From Clostridia bacterium (GTDB taxonomy: Bacteria; Bacillota; Clostridia; Christensenellales; Borkfalkiaceae), in the NCBI GenBank assembly GCA_017646555.1, contig JAGCMG010000060.1, positions 1-25,484 on the forward strand: DNA of 25,484 nt, in the 5' to 3' direction. Made by a program: the position numbers and the translations under genes. Positions within the stretch are counted from its first letter, which is position 1, and each line of letters opens with the position of its first letter. The notes under the pieces are model-generated. The model was not told the DNA's origin, ran no database searches, and saw only the letters and a program-made list of their open reading frames with translations. Positions 14,702 through 23,310 of this stretch are shown here, one piece after another.

Positions 14702-14890
14702 TTACAATAAATTTAAAAGCGCGTTAAAGCGTTTTTGGTGGTTTTCGGAAAGTTTGTTAAATTCTTCCTGTAAAACTGGGTCGGTCATTTGTTTAGAATA
14801 TAGCCTTGTTTTTTTTACGGCGTTTTCTTCGTAAGTGAGTAAATCTGCAATTAGCGTAACTTCCTTTGCAGTAAGATTATTGTTCGGCAT
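14702..14890 (-). CDS. Small helical partner of the CotF-like protein
   Basis: This 62-residue protein contains LTAKEVTLIADLLTYEENAVKK, then an RLYSKQMTDPVLQEEF segment and an NHQKRF helix. The layout (E-x-x-LL-x-x-E, K-x-x-Y, DP-x-L, H-x-x-R-x-x-x-LL) is that of short spore-coat-associated helical proteins usually found next to CotF-like genes. AAAGGAGGGC seven bases before ATG is a near-perfect ribosome binding site. No promoter stands out in the 57 bp before the next terminator. Confidence 0.75.
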   Translation of the reverse strand: MPNNNLTAKEVTLIADLLTYEENAVKKTRLYSKQMTDPVLQEEFNKLSENHQKRFNALLNLL

Positions 14891-14946
14891 ATTTGCCCTC
14901 CTTTACTTTACTACCTTTTTTATTGCCGATAACAAAATTTTTTATA

Positions 14947-14975
14947 CAAAAAAGGGGCTTGAAATTAGCCCCTTT
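14947..14975 (-). terminator. Terminator after the large lipoprotein gene
   Basis: On the minus strand AAAGGGGCT (14975-14967) pairs with AGCCCCTTT (14959-14951), 7-nt loop, and U residues follow. Confidence 0.88.
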
Positions 14976-14994
14976 ATATATTATTGTTTATAGA

Positions 14995-16932
14995 TTAGTC
15001 AGCGAAGAAATATTCAAGCGCGCCTTTGGTATCGTCGCCACCCCAGTATTCCCATAAGAGATTGTTATCAGCCATATTTTCTACGTCGATATAATCGCTT
15101 GCGGTGAGCCACGCTTGCATTTGGTTTTTAACGGTTGTTGCAATTGCTTTCCAAGCATTTTCAGCAGTTTCGTCTAAACCTGCTTTTTGCGCTTCGTTAA
15201 AGCCTTCTAATTTAGCAAGTAAGGTGTTCATTTTTACGCAACGAATATATTTATCGTATGCTTTAACTGCTTCGTCACCAAGGTATTCCTTTTGTGCAGA
15301 AGTTAACGCGTCGTACGCTTTTGCAAGTTCAACGAAATCTTCAGTCGTTACCCAATCTTGCGTTACGCCGTCAATTTTTGCGTTGATAACGATTAAACTA
15401 CCGTCGTCTTCTCTTACGTCAACGCGCATATCGGAAGATTGAAGTGCGTTATCACGGTATTCAACGAGTTTTGCTTCAAACATTTTAGCAACGTCTTCGT
15501 CGGTGTATTTACCTATTTCTTGAACTTTGGTTTGGTCCATAATCATATAGGTAACGTCTTCACCTTCTTCTTCAGTAAAGTCAGCGTCGTAATCGATAGC
15601 GTCAAGGTCAACAAAACGGATATAACCTCTATCTAAATCGGTAGGACCTTTAAAGAATAACTTGCCGTCTAAAATTTCAACGTCGTACCAGTCGCTACTT
15701 GCTGATTTTTCAACGATAACGTTTTCGTCGTGAACGTCTTCAGCATCAATTTCTACCGAACGAACGAAACTTTCACTATCAAAATAATAGATATAACCGT
15801 CGTATTCACCGATTAAAGTATCTACGCTTGCTTTTGCTACTGGGTACGCTTCAGACGCGTCTTTGGTAGCGTCGCTTTTATAGATAAAGCCAAGTTCGCT
15901 ATTAAAGTAGTAGATTTCGTTAACGCTCTTTACAAGACCGTTAATGTTGGTGATATCTTTAAGAACTTCCCCAACGATAGTTTTTTGAGTATCTACGGTT
16001 GAAGTGTATAAAGTGTCAAGGTTGATATATTCGTGATTTTCAGCCTTAACCGTGTTAGCGCTTTCGTTAGTGGTAAGAACTACGCCGTTACCGATAAACG
16101 AAACGATTGAATAGGTTACAGGATTTACTTTACCGGTTTTTTCAGTGCTACCAGAACGGAGAAGTTTTGCTTGAGCCTCACCCACTTTATAAGCGTAAAG
16201 TTCGTTGTAATCAGCAATTTCGTCATTATCGGTTAAGGTAGGATACTTTTTAACTTCCTTAGTGAATAAAACCGATACGGTTGCGCCTTCGTTCATAGCG
16301 TCGTTAGATAAGAACATATAAGAAGTATAGTCTTTTGCTATTACTTTTTCAGCGCCCGTTGCAACGTCACGCGAAATGAGAACTGCTTTACTTTCGCCAT
16401 TTTCAGTAACGGTGGTTTGGTAAACTAAATATACCTTGCCGTTTGCTTCAAAAAATCTAAACGGGGTGTCAAGACCTTTAATGGTTAAAATTTCTTCAAC
16501 GCCAGAACCGTCGATTTTAGCCTTTTGGAATTCTAAGTGGTCGGTTGCAATTTTACCGTCAGTACCCTTTTTAGTGGTGGTTGTACCGTAGTAAAGATAT
16601 TGACCGTAAAGGTAAATACCAGCGTTATAATCCTTTGCGCTTACGAGTTTTGGAACTACTATTTCAGATTTAGTCATATCCGATTTTGCAACTACTGCGA
16701 TTGAACCTTTAATAGGCGTGCCGTAGTCGTTAGCGTCGGTGGAAATACCCATACCGTTAACATAGTAGAAATAGTTTTCGGTTTCAATTACCGAACCACC
16801 GTTGTTTAATACTGCGCCAGGGGTTTTTAAAGTAACCGCTGTAGTGGTCGGCTCATCACAAGCGACGAAAAGTAAACTGCTTGCAATAATAGCCAAAACT
16901 AAAATTATGGATTTGATTGCCTTTTTTATCAT
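14995..16932 (-). CDS. Large predicted lipoprotein, beta-rich, function unknown
   Basis: This is a 645-residue extracytoplasmic protein. The signal peptide is MIKKAIKSIILVLAIIASSL, and LFVACDEP supplies the lipobox with Cys25. The body has many repeated short strands with YFYYVNG, YLYYGT, IYYFNSE and IYYFDSE motifs. These resemble the blades of DUF5050-type propeller-like lipoproteins, which often report or bind sugars or peptidoglycan, but I cannot name a ligand. The C-terminal 150 residues are helical (for example AYDALTSAQKEYL) and end in a Trp/Gly/Asp-rich tail. I chose the start at 16932 because GGAG lies seven bases before it and the signal peptide begins there; an upstream in-frame ATG at 16977 would add 15 residues without a ribosome binding site. 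Upstream promoter not confidently found. Confidence 0.8.
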   Translation of the reverse strand: MIKKAIKSIILVLAIIASSLLFVACDEPTTTAVTLKTPGAVLNNGGSVIETENYFYYVNGMGISTDANDYGTPIKGSIAVVAKSDMTKSEIVVPKLVSAKDYNAGIYLYGQYLYYGTTTTKKGTDGKIATDHLEFQKAKIDGSGVEEILTIKGLDTPFRFFEANGKVYLVYQTTVTENGESKAVLISRDVATGAEKVIAKDYTSYMFLSNDAMNEGATVSVLFTKEVKKYPTLTDNDEIADYNELYAYKVGEAQAKLLRSGSTEKTGKVNPVTYSIVSFIGNGVVLTTNESANTVKAENHEYINLDTLYTSTVDTQKTIVGEVLKDITNINGLVKSVNEIYYFNSELGFIYKSDATKDASEAYPVAKASVDTLIGEYDGYIYYFDSESFVRSVEIDAEDVHDENVIVEKSASSDWYDVEILDGKLFFKGPTDLDRGYIRFVDLDAIDYDADFTEEEGEDVTYMIMDQTKVQEIGKYTDEDVAKMFEAKLVEYRDNALQSSDMRVDVREDDGSLIVINAKIDGVTQDWVTTEDFVELAKAYDALTSAQKEYLGDEAVKAYDKYIRCVKMNTLLAKLEGFNEAQKAGLDETAENAWKAIATTVKNQMQAWLTASDYIDVENMADNNLLWEYWGGDDTKGALEYFFAD

Positions 16933-17082
16933 ATAAAACTCCATTCGATAATATTTTAGTAGTGAACACTTTGTCAAACGCGCGATAATACGCGTATTTT
17001 ACAATAGCATTACTTATTATATACTATAAACCGAAATATTGCAATACTTTTTTTGCACTTTTTCGTTATCTTAAGGTTTTTA

Positions 17083-17430
17083 ATGAAAAATTTTGGCATA
17101 TATGAACTCATCTCACGCTTAAAAAAAGAAAAATTCCCGTCAAACGATATCGCTAATTCCAGCACTTTTAATAAGCCTTTCGACTTAAACGAAGTGATAA
17201 AATTGGCGTCGTCTTTATTTAACGGCAAAAATATTTTAGATATTTTTAAGAAAAATCCTAACGAAAAAGATGCTCCCAGCACACCTATTTTAAAAAACGA
17301 ACAATTTAAAAACGCACCCGAAAACACACCTAAAAACTATTCGTATTTTTCATCTCCACACACTAACCCACTTATTCAGGCAGGACTTAAACACGACGAA
17401 TTCGTCAAACGCGTAAAAGATAAATGTTAA
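17083..17430 (+). CDS. Hypothetical protein, 115 residues
   Basis: The product is MKNFGIYELISRLKKEKF onwards, Asn/Lys/Pro-rich, with a short amphipathic start, an SSLFNGKNILDIFKK helix and a likely disordered middle. I see no known domain, signal peptide or membrane helix. AAGG six bases before the ATG at 17083 supports this start over an in-frame ATG at 17053. It converges with the next gene, with one base between stops. The weak evidence is frame length plus ribosome binding site; an antisense frame at 17010-17327 is less plausible. Confidence 0.5.
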   Translation: MKNFGIYELISRLKKEKFPSNDIANSSTFNKPFDLNEVIKLASSLFNGKNILDIFKKNPNEKDAPSTPILKNEQFKNAPENTPKNYSYFSSPHTNPLIQAGLKHDEFVKRVKDKC

Positions 17431-17431
17431 A

Positions 17432-18307
17432 TTAAAAATCGATAATTTCGCCCGTCGTTGCACTTTGATAAATAACGCAAAGTCCCTCACCGAAAGGCTC
17501 GAAAATAGATAGTGGTATAAACGCGCTTTTTCCTATTAAACTTTTAGGCAAGTTGTCGTAACTACTTGGCACGGCGTATACTAAATATTTTATCTGATTT
17601 TTTTCGTTTATTACCCCTGCGTAATATTCTTTGCCTAAACTGTTTTTTAACTTGACCATACGGCTGTTTTTTATAAGTTTGGTAGCGTTTTCGTCAATAC
17701 GGTGCGTTGAAAACAGTCCGTTTAGTTGTTCTTTCACTCTATTATAGTAGTCTTTTTCGCCGTGTTTAAGGCATAGTTCATCTTCATTAAAGCGTGGCTT
17801 ACTTCCACGCTCTTTTTCTTCTTTTTCTTCCTTAATTCGTTCTTTAGAAAAAGTATTTTCATCGTTAAAATTTTCGCATTTTGCATTTAAAATCCCTCTC
17901 TCTTTTTCGTAATAATTTTCGGTGGCAATCTGTTCGTCGTCGTAAAATAAATCACCGAATAATTTTTTATTTAAAATCTCTAAAATATCAACTTCACTAC
18001 TAAAATCCCCAACTTTTGCACAAAATAAAGGGGTAACGATTTTTTCGCCCGTTTTAAAAATTAAAGCGTAAAGCCCAGCGAATTTTTTAACGGTCAATTT
18101 TTCTTCTTTAACTTTGCTATCTAACGGAAAAATTTTGACTTCGCCGTTGAAAAATAACGCTAAAAATAAGTCGCTATCATAATACGGTGGCAAAACGCTT
18201 AATCTAATAGTTAAAGTTTTCTCTTCTAAAAATAAACTCAACACCCCGCGTGATAAACTTCTCAAGTTAAAATAGTCTTTAAAAACCAACGAACTATTAA
18301 AAAACAA
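17432..18307 (-). CDS. Conserved hypothetical protein with C-terminal YAVPSSY/GEGxCVIYQSAxTGEI module
   Basis: This 291-residue protein has no known function. The N-terminal third is beta-rich (LSVLPPYYDSDLFLALFFNG). A charged linker (about 130-195) is rich in Glu and Lys. The last 85 residues (EYYAGVINEKNQIKYLVYAVPSS, then FIPLSIFEPFGEGLCVIYQSATTGEIIDF) follow a pattern I know from many Clostridia hypothetical proteins (Y-x-x-G-V, Y-x-V-P-x-x-Y, F-x-P-L, G-x-G-Y/C-x-x-x-Y-Q-x-A-x-TGE). No ATG fits; the start is TTG at 18307, behind AAGGGGGGGGG. A nine-G tract forms that ribosome binding site. The gene converges on the 17083 gene and is divergent from pckA. Confidence 0.7.
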   Translation of the reverse strand: MFFNSSLVFKDYFNLRSLSRGVLSLFLEEKTLTIRLSVLPPYYDSDLFLALFFNGEVKIFPLDSKVKEEKLTVKKFAGLYALIFKTGEKIVTPLFCAKVGDFSSEVDILEILNKKLFGDLFYDDEQIATENYYEKERGILNAKCENFNDENTFSKERIKEEKEEKERGSKPRFNEDELCLKHGEKDYYNRVKEQLNGLFSTHRIDENATKLIKNSRMVKLKNSLGKEYYAGVINEKNQIKYLVYAVPSSYDNLPKSLIGKSAFIPLSIFEPFGEGLCVIYQSATTGEIIDF

Positions 18308-18314
18308 AATTATT

Positions 18315-18323
18315 CCCCCCCCC
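18315..18323 (-). promoter_or_regulatory. Nine-base G tract serving as ribosome binding site
   Basis: Nine consecutive C on the plus strand read as AAGGGGGGGGGAATAATTT before the TTG start. Homopolymers of this length slip easily, so the spacing of the ribosome binding site could vary between cells. G-rich sites (five G) also occur before other genes here. Confidence 0.55.
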
Positions 18324-18425
18324 TTAAAAACTTGCCTTATACTAAATGTATACTGAAATTTTGCACGAAAAATAATTAAAAATATAAAATACCGTCTATT
18401 TTAAGTGAAAAAATTTTTTAACTGC

Positions 18426-18454
18426 TTTACAATTACTTTTTAAACTGTTATAAT
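18426..18454 (+). promoter_or_regulatory. pckA promoter
   Basis: TTTACA (18426-18431) and TATAAT (18449-18454) are 17 bp apart, and a TG one base before the -10 makes it an extended -10 element. Confidence 0.85.
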
Positions 18455-18460
18455 GTATAA

Positions 18461-18547
18461 TAGAATACTAGGGGGTCGGTTGCCCTTTGGTTAATTTTGG
18501 TCATAATCGGGCGACAAGCCCACAATAAAAATATAAGGAGACAAAGT
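18461..18547 (+). promoter_or_regulatory. Structured 5' leader of pckA
   Basis: About 85 nt of leader can form GTTGCCC (18479-18485) with GGGCGAC (18509-18515), or instead a local hairpin GGGC-GACAA-GCCC (18509-18521). These two are mutually exclusive. No terminator follows; AAGGAGA precedes the start. I do not recognise a known riboswitch. Confidence 0.35.
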
Positions 18548-20329
18548 ATGACAAAAAATCAAAAATTAAACGCTTTTATTGAAGAATACAAAGCACTTTG
18601 CCAACCAGACGACGTTGTTATTATCGACGGTTCGGATGCTCAACTTGAAGCATTAAGAGCACAAGCAGTTGCTAACGGCGACATCGTAAAACTCAACGAA
18701 GAAATTCTTCCAGGTTGTTACATTGCACGTTCTAACCCTAACGACGTTGCAAGAGTAGAAGGTAGAACTTATATCTGTTCTAAGAACAAGGACGATATCA
18801 CCCCTATCAACAACTGGATGGAAACTAATGAAGCATATGCTATGTTAAACGCTATTTACAGCGGTTGCATGAAAGGCAGAACCATGTACGTTATCCCATA
18901 TTCAATGGGTCCTGTAGGTTCTAAATTCTCTAAAATCGGTATCGAACTTACCGACTCTATCTACGTAGTACTCAACATGGCTATCATGGCAAGAGTAGGT
19001 CAAGCCGTTTTAGACGTTATGGGCGCTGATGGCGATTTCATTAAAGGTATTCACTCTTATGCAGAATTAGACGCTGAAAAGAGATATATTGCACACTTCC
19101 CAGAAGACAACGTTATTATGTCGATTAACTCTAACTACGGCGGTAACGTATTACTTGGTAAGAAGTGCTTTGCACTCCGTATTGCATCTCGGCTCGGTAA
19201 AAACGAAGGCTGGATGGCTGAACACATGCTTATCTTAGGTATCGAAAAACCTAACGGCGAAATCAAGTACGTAACCGGTGCGTTCCCATCTGCTTGTGGT
19301 AAAACCAACCTTGCAATGCTTATTCCTCCAAAACAATACGCTGATAAAGGTTACAAGACCTGGTGCGTAGGTGACGATATCGCTTGGATTAGAGTTGGCG
19401 AAGACGGCAGACTTTGGGCTATCAACCCTGAAAACGGTTTCTTCGGCGTTGCTCCTGGTACTTCTATGAAGTCTAACCCTAACGCATTACTTTCTACCAA
19501 GAAGAACACCATCTTCACTAACGTTGTACACGACCTTGATACCAACACCGTTTGGTGGGAAGGTATGGGCACTCCTGCTCCTACTAACGCTATCGATTGG
19601 AAAGGCAATAAATGGAACGAAGGTATGGTTGACGCTGATGGCAAGAAAATCAAAGGCGCTCACCCTAACTCAAGATTTACTGCTCCTACTGCTAACTGCC
19701 CTTGCTTATCTTCTGAATTTGAAGCACCTAACGGCGTTCCACTTTCAGCAATCATCTTCGGTGGTAGACGTGCTAAAACTGCTCCACTCGTATATCAAGC
19801 AAAAGATTGGAACAACGGTGTATTCGTAGGTTCTATCATGGCTTCTGAAACCACTGCTGCTGCTGTTGGTGCTGTCGGCGTTGTTCGTCGTGACCCTATG
19901 GCTATGAGACCATTCATTGGTTACAACTGTGGTGACTACTTCAAACACTGGCTTGATATGGGCAAGAAAATTGCTAACAAACCTCTTATCTTCAACGTAA
20001 ACTGGTTCAGAACTGATGACGAAGGTCACTTCATCTGGCCGGGCTTCGGTGACAACCTCCGCGTTCTCGATTGGATTTTAGACCGTTGCGAAGGCAAAGT
20101 TGACGCTAAAGAAACTGCTATTGGTTACGTTCCATTTGCTAAGGACATCAATATCGAAGGTCTTGACGACATTACCATTGACACGATTGAAGAACTCTTA
20201 ACCGTTGACAAAGATATGTGGTTAAAAGAAGCAGAAGGTATTGAAGAATTCTATAAGGAACTCGGCGACAGAGTACCAGCAGAACTCTATGCAGAACTCG
20301 ACGCTTTAAAAGCAAACCTTAACAAATAA
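18548..20329 (+). CDS. pckG: Phosphoenolpyruvate carboxykinase (GTP)
   Basis: The enzyme interconverts oxaloacetate plus GTP and PEP plus CO2 plus GDP; in anaerobes it often runs towards oxaloacetate. The product has 593 residues, as expected for the GTP class (ATP class about 530). Motifs are SNYGGN at 195-200, P-loop FPSACGKTNLAM at 246-257 with reactive Cys250, metal-binding GDDIAW at 275-280 and NPENGFFGVAPGTS at 293-306. The start is the ATG at 18548 behind AAGGAGA; an in-frame upstream ATG at 18497 lies in the leader. The coding sequence prefers C-ending codons (AAC, TTC, CTC) more than its neighbours, a sign of high expression. A strong promoter and a hairpin flank it. Confidence 0.95.
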   Translation: MTKNQKLNAFIEEYKALCQPDDVVIIDGSDAQLEALRAQAVANGDIVKLNEEILPGCYIARSNPNDVARVEGRTYICSKNKDDITPINNWMETNEAYAMLNAIYSGCMKGRTMYVIPYSMGPVGSKFSKIGIELTDSIYVVLNMAIMARVGQAVLDVMGADGDFIKGIHSYAELDAEKRYIAHFPEDNVIMSINSNYGGNVLLGKKCFALRIASRLGKNEGWMAEHMLILGIEKPNGEIKYVTGAFPSACGKTNLAMLIPPKQYADKGYKTWCVGDDIAWIRVGEDGRLWAINPENGFFGVAPGTSMKSNPNALLSTKKNTIFTNVVHDLDTNTVWWEGMGTPAPTNAIDWKGNKWNEGMVDADGKKIKGAHPNSRFTAPTANCPCLSSEFEAPNGVPLSAIIFGGRRAKTAPLVYQAKDWNNGVFVGSIMASETTAAAVGAVGVVRRDPMAMRPFIGYNCGDYFKHWLDMGKKIANKPLIFNVNWFRTDDEGHFIWPGFGDNLRVLDWILDRCEGKVDAKETAIGYVPFAKDINIEGLDDITIDTIEELLTVDKDMWLKEAEGIEEFYKELGDRVPAELYAELDALKANLNK

Positions 20330-20343
20330 TTAAATTAAAAATC

Positions 20344-20372
20344 TTAAAGCCCACAGATTTTGTGGGCTTTAA
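20344..20372 (+). terminator. Hairpin after pckG
   Basis: TTAAAGCCCACA (20344-20355) pairs with TGTGGGCTTTAA (20361-20372), GATTT loop. The T run is short, so some read-through into the GH13 gene, which starts 18 bp later, is likely. Confidence 0.7.
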
Positions 20373-20389
20373 TTCAATAAGGAATTATT

Positions 20390-22075
20390 ATGAAAAAGAA
20401 ATGGTGGCAAGACGCCGTTGTTTATGAAATTTACTGTAAAAGTTTTTGCGATTCTAACGGGGACGGCATAGGTGATATTCAAGGCGTTATTAGTAAACTT
20501 CCTATGTTAAAGGAATTGGGCGTAAACTGTATATGGTTCACCCCTATTTATACTTCCCCACAAGTCGATAACGGCTATGACGTTGCAGATTATAGAAATA
20601 TCGACCCAGATTACGGTACGCTTGAAGATTTTAAAACGCTTTTAGACACTGCTCATAAAATGGGTATTCGTATTATTATGGATATGGTATTAAACCACTC
20701 GTCAGACGAATGTTTTTGGTTTAAAGAAAGCCGTAAATCCAAAGATAATCCTTACCGTAATTACTATATTTGGCAACCACCGAAAGACGGCAAAGAACCA
20801 AATAATTGGGGCAACTATTTTAGAGAAGGTAACGGCTCAGCGTGGGAATTCGACGAAACGACAGGCGAATATTATCTTCATCAATATTCAATCAAAATGC
20901 CTGACCTTAATTGGGAATACGAACCTTTGCGCCGTGAAATTTACGATATGTTAAATTGGTGGATTGACCTTGGCGTTGACGGATTTAGACTTGATATCTT
21001 TACGCGTTTTAAAAAGCCTGAGGGATTCCCTGATACCAAGCGTGTTCCTAACCCTACCTTAGATAGAAACGGGTTCGTAGTAGACCCACCTATGTGCACT
21101 AACGTTGAAGGTATTCACGAAATTTTACACGAACTTTATACCGAAGTTTTTGGACCAAGAGATTGTATGACCGTTGGCGAAGGCGCTGGCGTTAGTTTTG
21201 ATAACGCACCTGCATACGTTTCGCAAGGTAGAGAAGAAATTGATATGGTTTACCACTTTGAACTTGGTAACCGTTCAAAATATCACATTTCGCCGGAAAA
21301 TTTTAGAAAAGTTCAAAAGAATTGGGCTACCATTTTTGAGAAAAACGGTTGGGCAGTGCAATATTTATCAAATCACGATTCGGCAAGACAAGTTTCCTGC
21401 TACGGCTGTGATAGCGAAGAATTGCGCGTGCCGTCGGCTAAACTTTTAGCAACTTTCTTGCACACCACCCCTGGTACGCCGTTTATTTATCAGGGTGAAG
21501 AAATCGGTATGGTCAACGTTAAATACGATACCATTGATGATTATAACTGTTGCTACACGCGTGGCGATTATTTTTCAATGATAAAATCGGGGATTTCGCC
21601 AAAAGATGCTATTGATACCTTAGCGCCGAAAAGCCGTGATAACGCAAGAACGCCTTATCAATGGAACGATAGCGTAAACGCAGGGTTTTCAACAGGTAAG
21701 CCGTGGATTAAAGTTAACCCTAAATACACTGCTATTAACCTTGAAAACGACTTGAAAAGCGAAAATTCTATCTTTAAGCATTACCAAAAACTTATTCAAA
21801 TGCGTAAAGATTGCCCTGCAATTATCGACGGCGATATAGAGTTCATTTTAGATAACGACGAACAAATCGTTGCATATTTAAGACGCTGTTTAAGACAAAC
21901 TTTGCTTGTTGTTGCTAACTATTCCAAAGAAAAAGCATCTTACACTTTACCCGAAAATCTTAAAGGCGTTAAGTTTAATAGGCTTTTAACAAATTACGAC
22001 AACGAAGAGCCGTCAATTAACGGCAATAGAGAACTTTTACCTTATGAGGCAGAGGTTTACGAAATAGTCGAATAA
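20390..22075 (+). CDS. GH13 family alpha-glucosidase (oligo-1,6-glucosidase type)
   Basis: This cytoplasmic 561-residue enzyme of the alpha-amylase superfamily should cleave short alpha-glucosides. It opens WWQDAVVYEIYCKSFCDSNGDGIGD, a typical oligo-1,6-glucosidase start; DSNGDGIGD (21-29) is the calcium-binding loop. Conserved regions are DMVLNHSS (98-105), GFRLDIF with nucleophile Asp202, VGEG with acid/base Glu264, and SNHDSAR with Asp330. The C-terminal beta domain ends at EVYEIVE. There is no signal peptide. AAGGAA precedes the ATG. The next position after the nucleophile (IFTRFKK) differs from the common VINLISK, so the exact substrate (isomaltose, trehalose-6-phosphate, sucrose or maltose) cannot be fixed. 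Confidence 0.92.
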   Translation: MKKKWWQDAVVYEIYCKSFCDSNGDGIGDIQGVISKLPMLKELGVNCIWFTPIYTSPQVDNGYDVADYRNIDPDYGTLEDFKTLLDTAHKMGIRIIMDMVLNHSSDECFWFKESRKSKDNPYRNYYIWQPPKDGKEPNNWGNYFREGNGSAWEFDETTGEYYLHQYSIKMPDLNWEYEPLRREIYDMLNWWIDLGVDGFRLDIFTRFKKPEGFPDTKRVPNPTLDRNGFVVDPPMCTNVEGIHEILHELYTEVFGPRDCMTVGEGAGVSFDNAPAYVSQGREEIDMVYHFELGNRSKYHISPENFRKVQKNWATIFEKNGWAVQYLSNHDSARQVSCYGCDSEELRVPSAKLLATFLHTTPGTPFIYQGEEIGMVNVKYDTIDDYNCCYTRGDYFSMIKSGISPKDAIDTLAPKSRDNARTPYQWNDSVNAGFSTGKPWIKVNPKYTAINLENDLKSENSIFKHYQKLIQMRKDCPAIIDGDIEFILDNDEQIVAYLRRCLRQTLLVVANYSKEKASYTLPENLKGVKFNRLLTNYDNEEPSINGNRELLPYEAEVYEIVE

Positions 22076-22141
22076 TCATAAACCGATTGTGGAAAACTCA
22101 CGATTTTACGGCTAAATTTAATTTACTTAATATATAATATT

Positions 22142-22171
22142 AAAGGGAGCGAAAATTCGCCCCCTTTTTTT
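22142..22171 (+). terminator. Terminator after the GH13 gene
   Basis: AAAGGG-A-GCGAA (22142-22153) pairs with TTCGC-C-CCCTTT (22156-22167), one A/C mismatch, and a T run follows to 22171. Confidence 0.9.
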
Positions 22172-22316
22172 ACTTTTAAATTGTTGATAACTTTTTTAAT
22201 CCTTGCTTGAATTACCGTTATTTAAACTATTTTTTATTTTATCTTCCCTTTCTCTTTTCACTTTGTTGATTATCGCAACTTTACCACCTTATAGCATTTA
22301 AAATAAAAACGGTAAC
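22172..22316. other. Intergenic stretch with nothing recognised
   Basis: Between the two convergent terminators lies an AT-rich sequence with no supported gene, promoter or repeat. Two TTGTTGAT-like pieces resemble DnaA boxes loosely, but each has mismatches. Confidence 0.6.
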
Positions 22317-22346
22317 AAAAAACAGTCCACGAAAAGTGGACTGTTT
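22317..22346 (-). terminator. Terminator after rpsI
   Basis: On the minus strand AAACAGTCCAC (22346-22336) pairs with GTGGACTGTTT (22330-22320), and six U follow. Confidence 0.9.
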
Positions 22347-22357
22347 GTTTTGCAAAA

Positions 22358-22771
22358 TTATCTCTTGCTGAATTGTGATGCTTTACGCGCTTTCTTTAAA
22401 CCTGGTTTCTTTCTTTCCTTCTTTCTTGAATCTCTGGTTAAGAAACCTGCTTTTTTAAGTTCTGCTCTTAAAGATTCGTCTGCTTCTAAAAGCGCTCTTG
22501 AAATACCGTGACGGATTGCACCTGCTTGACCGGTATAACCACCACCACATACGTTTACGATTACGTCGTATTTGGTGAGTGAATCGGTAAGAACTAACGG
22601 TTGTCTTACGATTAACTTCATAGTGTCAAGACCGAAATATTCGTCAATGGTCTTTTTATTGATAATGATTGAGCCGTCGCCACCTGGAATAAGTCTTACT
22701 CTTGCGATTGCGCTCTTTCTTCTACCGGTACCCCAGTATTGAATTTTCTTTTTAGTTGAAGTCTTTGCCAT
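22358..22771 (-). CDS. rpsI: 30S ribosomal protein S9
   Basis: S9 belongs to the small subunit head, and its C-terminal tail reaches the P-site tRNA. The 137 residues include GTGRRKSAIARVRLIPG near the N-terminus, GGGYTGQAGAIRHGISRALL in the middle and the basic tail ending FSKR. AGAGGTG six bases before ATG. It lies 11 bp after rplM, in the classical rplM-rpsI pair. Confidence 0.97.
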   Translation of the reverse strand: MAKTSTKKKIQYWGTGRRKSAIARVRLIPGGDGSIIINKKTIDEYFGLDTMKLIVRQPLVLTDSLTKYDVIVNVCGGGYTGQAGAIRHGISRALLEADESLRAELKKAGFLTRDSRKKERKKPGLKKARKASQFSKR

Positions 22772-22782
22772 AATTACACCTC

Positions 22783-23217
22783 TTATTTAACGAGTTCCAA
22801 AGCAATTGGCTGTTGAGCTTCGTGCTTGTGGTCTGCGCCCTTGTAGATTTTGCACTTTTTCATCATCTTTCTGCCTAAGCTGTTTTTAGGAAGCATGCCT
22901 TTAACTGCTTCGTAAACTGCTACGTCAGACTTGGTTGCAAGAAGGGTCTTGTAAGTCATTTCTTTCAAACCGCCAACGTGGCCGGTGTGATATCTATACA
23001 TTTTCTTTTCAAGTTTTTTACCCGTTAAGATTACCTTATCGGTGTTGATTACGATTACGAAATCACCCGTATCTACGTTTGGGGTGAAGGTTGGTTTATT
23101 TTTACCTCTTAAAATTGACGCTACTTGTGATGCTAATCTACCAAGTGGCATATTAGTTGCGTCTACCACATACCATTTTCTTTCTACATTTTCAGCGTGT
23201 GCCATGTAGGTTTTCAT
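22783..23217 (-). CDS. rplM: 50S ribosomal protein L13
   Basis: L13 is an early assembly protein of the large subunit. The 144-residue product has KTYMAHAENVERKWYVVDA, GRLASQVASILRGKNKPTFTP and GMLPKNSLGRKMMKK, all family hallmarks. AAGGAGA lies before the start. It follows a strong promoter and a structured leader. Confidence 0.97.
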   Translation of the reverse strand: MKTYMAHAENVERKWYVVDATNMPLGRLASQVASILRGKNKPTFTPNVDTGDFVIVINTDKVILTGKKLEKKMYRYHTGHVGGLKEMTYKTLLATKSDVAVYEAVKGMLPKNSLGRKMMKKCKIYKGADHKHEAQQPIALELVK

Positions 23218-23304
23218 AGTAATTTCTCCTTAAATTTGTCGTTAGAAAGTCCGCTTTTTTCGGGGGGCTAGTCCTATCTAAAACAAACTTTTCCTTATAA
23301 ATGC
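23218..23304 (-). promoter_or_regulatory. Structured leader of rplM-rpsI
   Basis: The 87-nt leader forms an extended interrupted hairpin: TTTGT (23287-23283) with ACAAA (23239-23235), TTAGA (23281-23277) with TCTAA (23246-23242), and an inner arm with CCG-AAAAAAG-CGG. Its position fits an L13-autoregulatory leader of the kind known in Bacillus, but I could not match it to a consensus. Confidence 0.45.
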
Positions 23305-23310
23305 TTTTTT

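Noticed and set aside
17010..17327. 105-codon minus-strand frame
   Set aside because: It is antisense to the better supported 17083 gene and lacks a ribosome binding site; its hydrophobic look comes from AT-rich complement.
18497..18547. Upstream in-frame ATG adding 17 residues to PEP carboxykinase
   Set aside because: It lies in the structured leader, lacks a ribosome binding site, and adds a non-homologous tail. ATG at 18548 has AAGGAGA.
22172..22316. TTGTTGAT-like sequences as an origin
   Set aside because: They carry mismatches to the DnaA box, show no regular spacing, and the stretch is a gap between convergent terminators.
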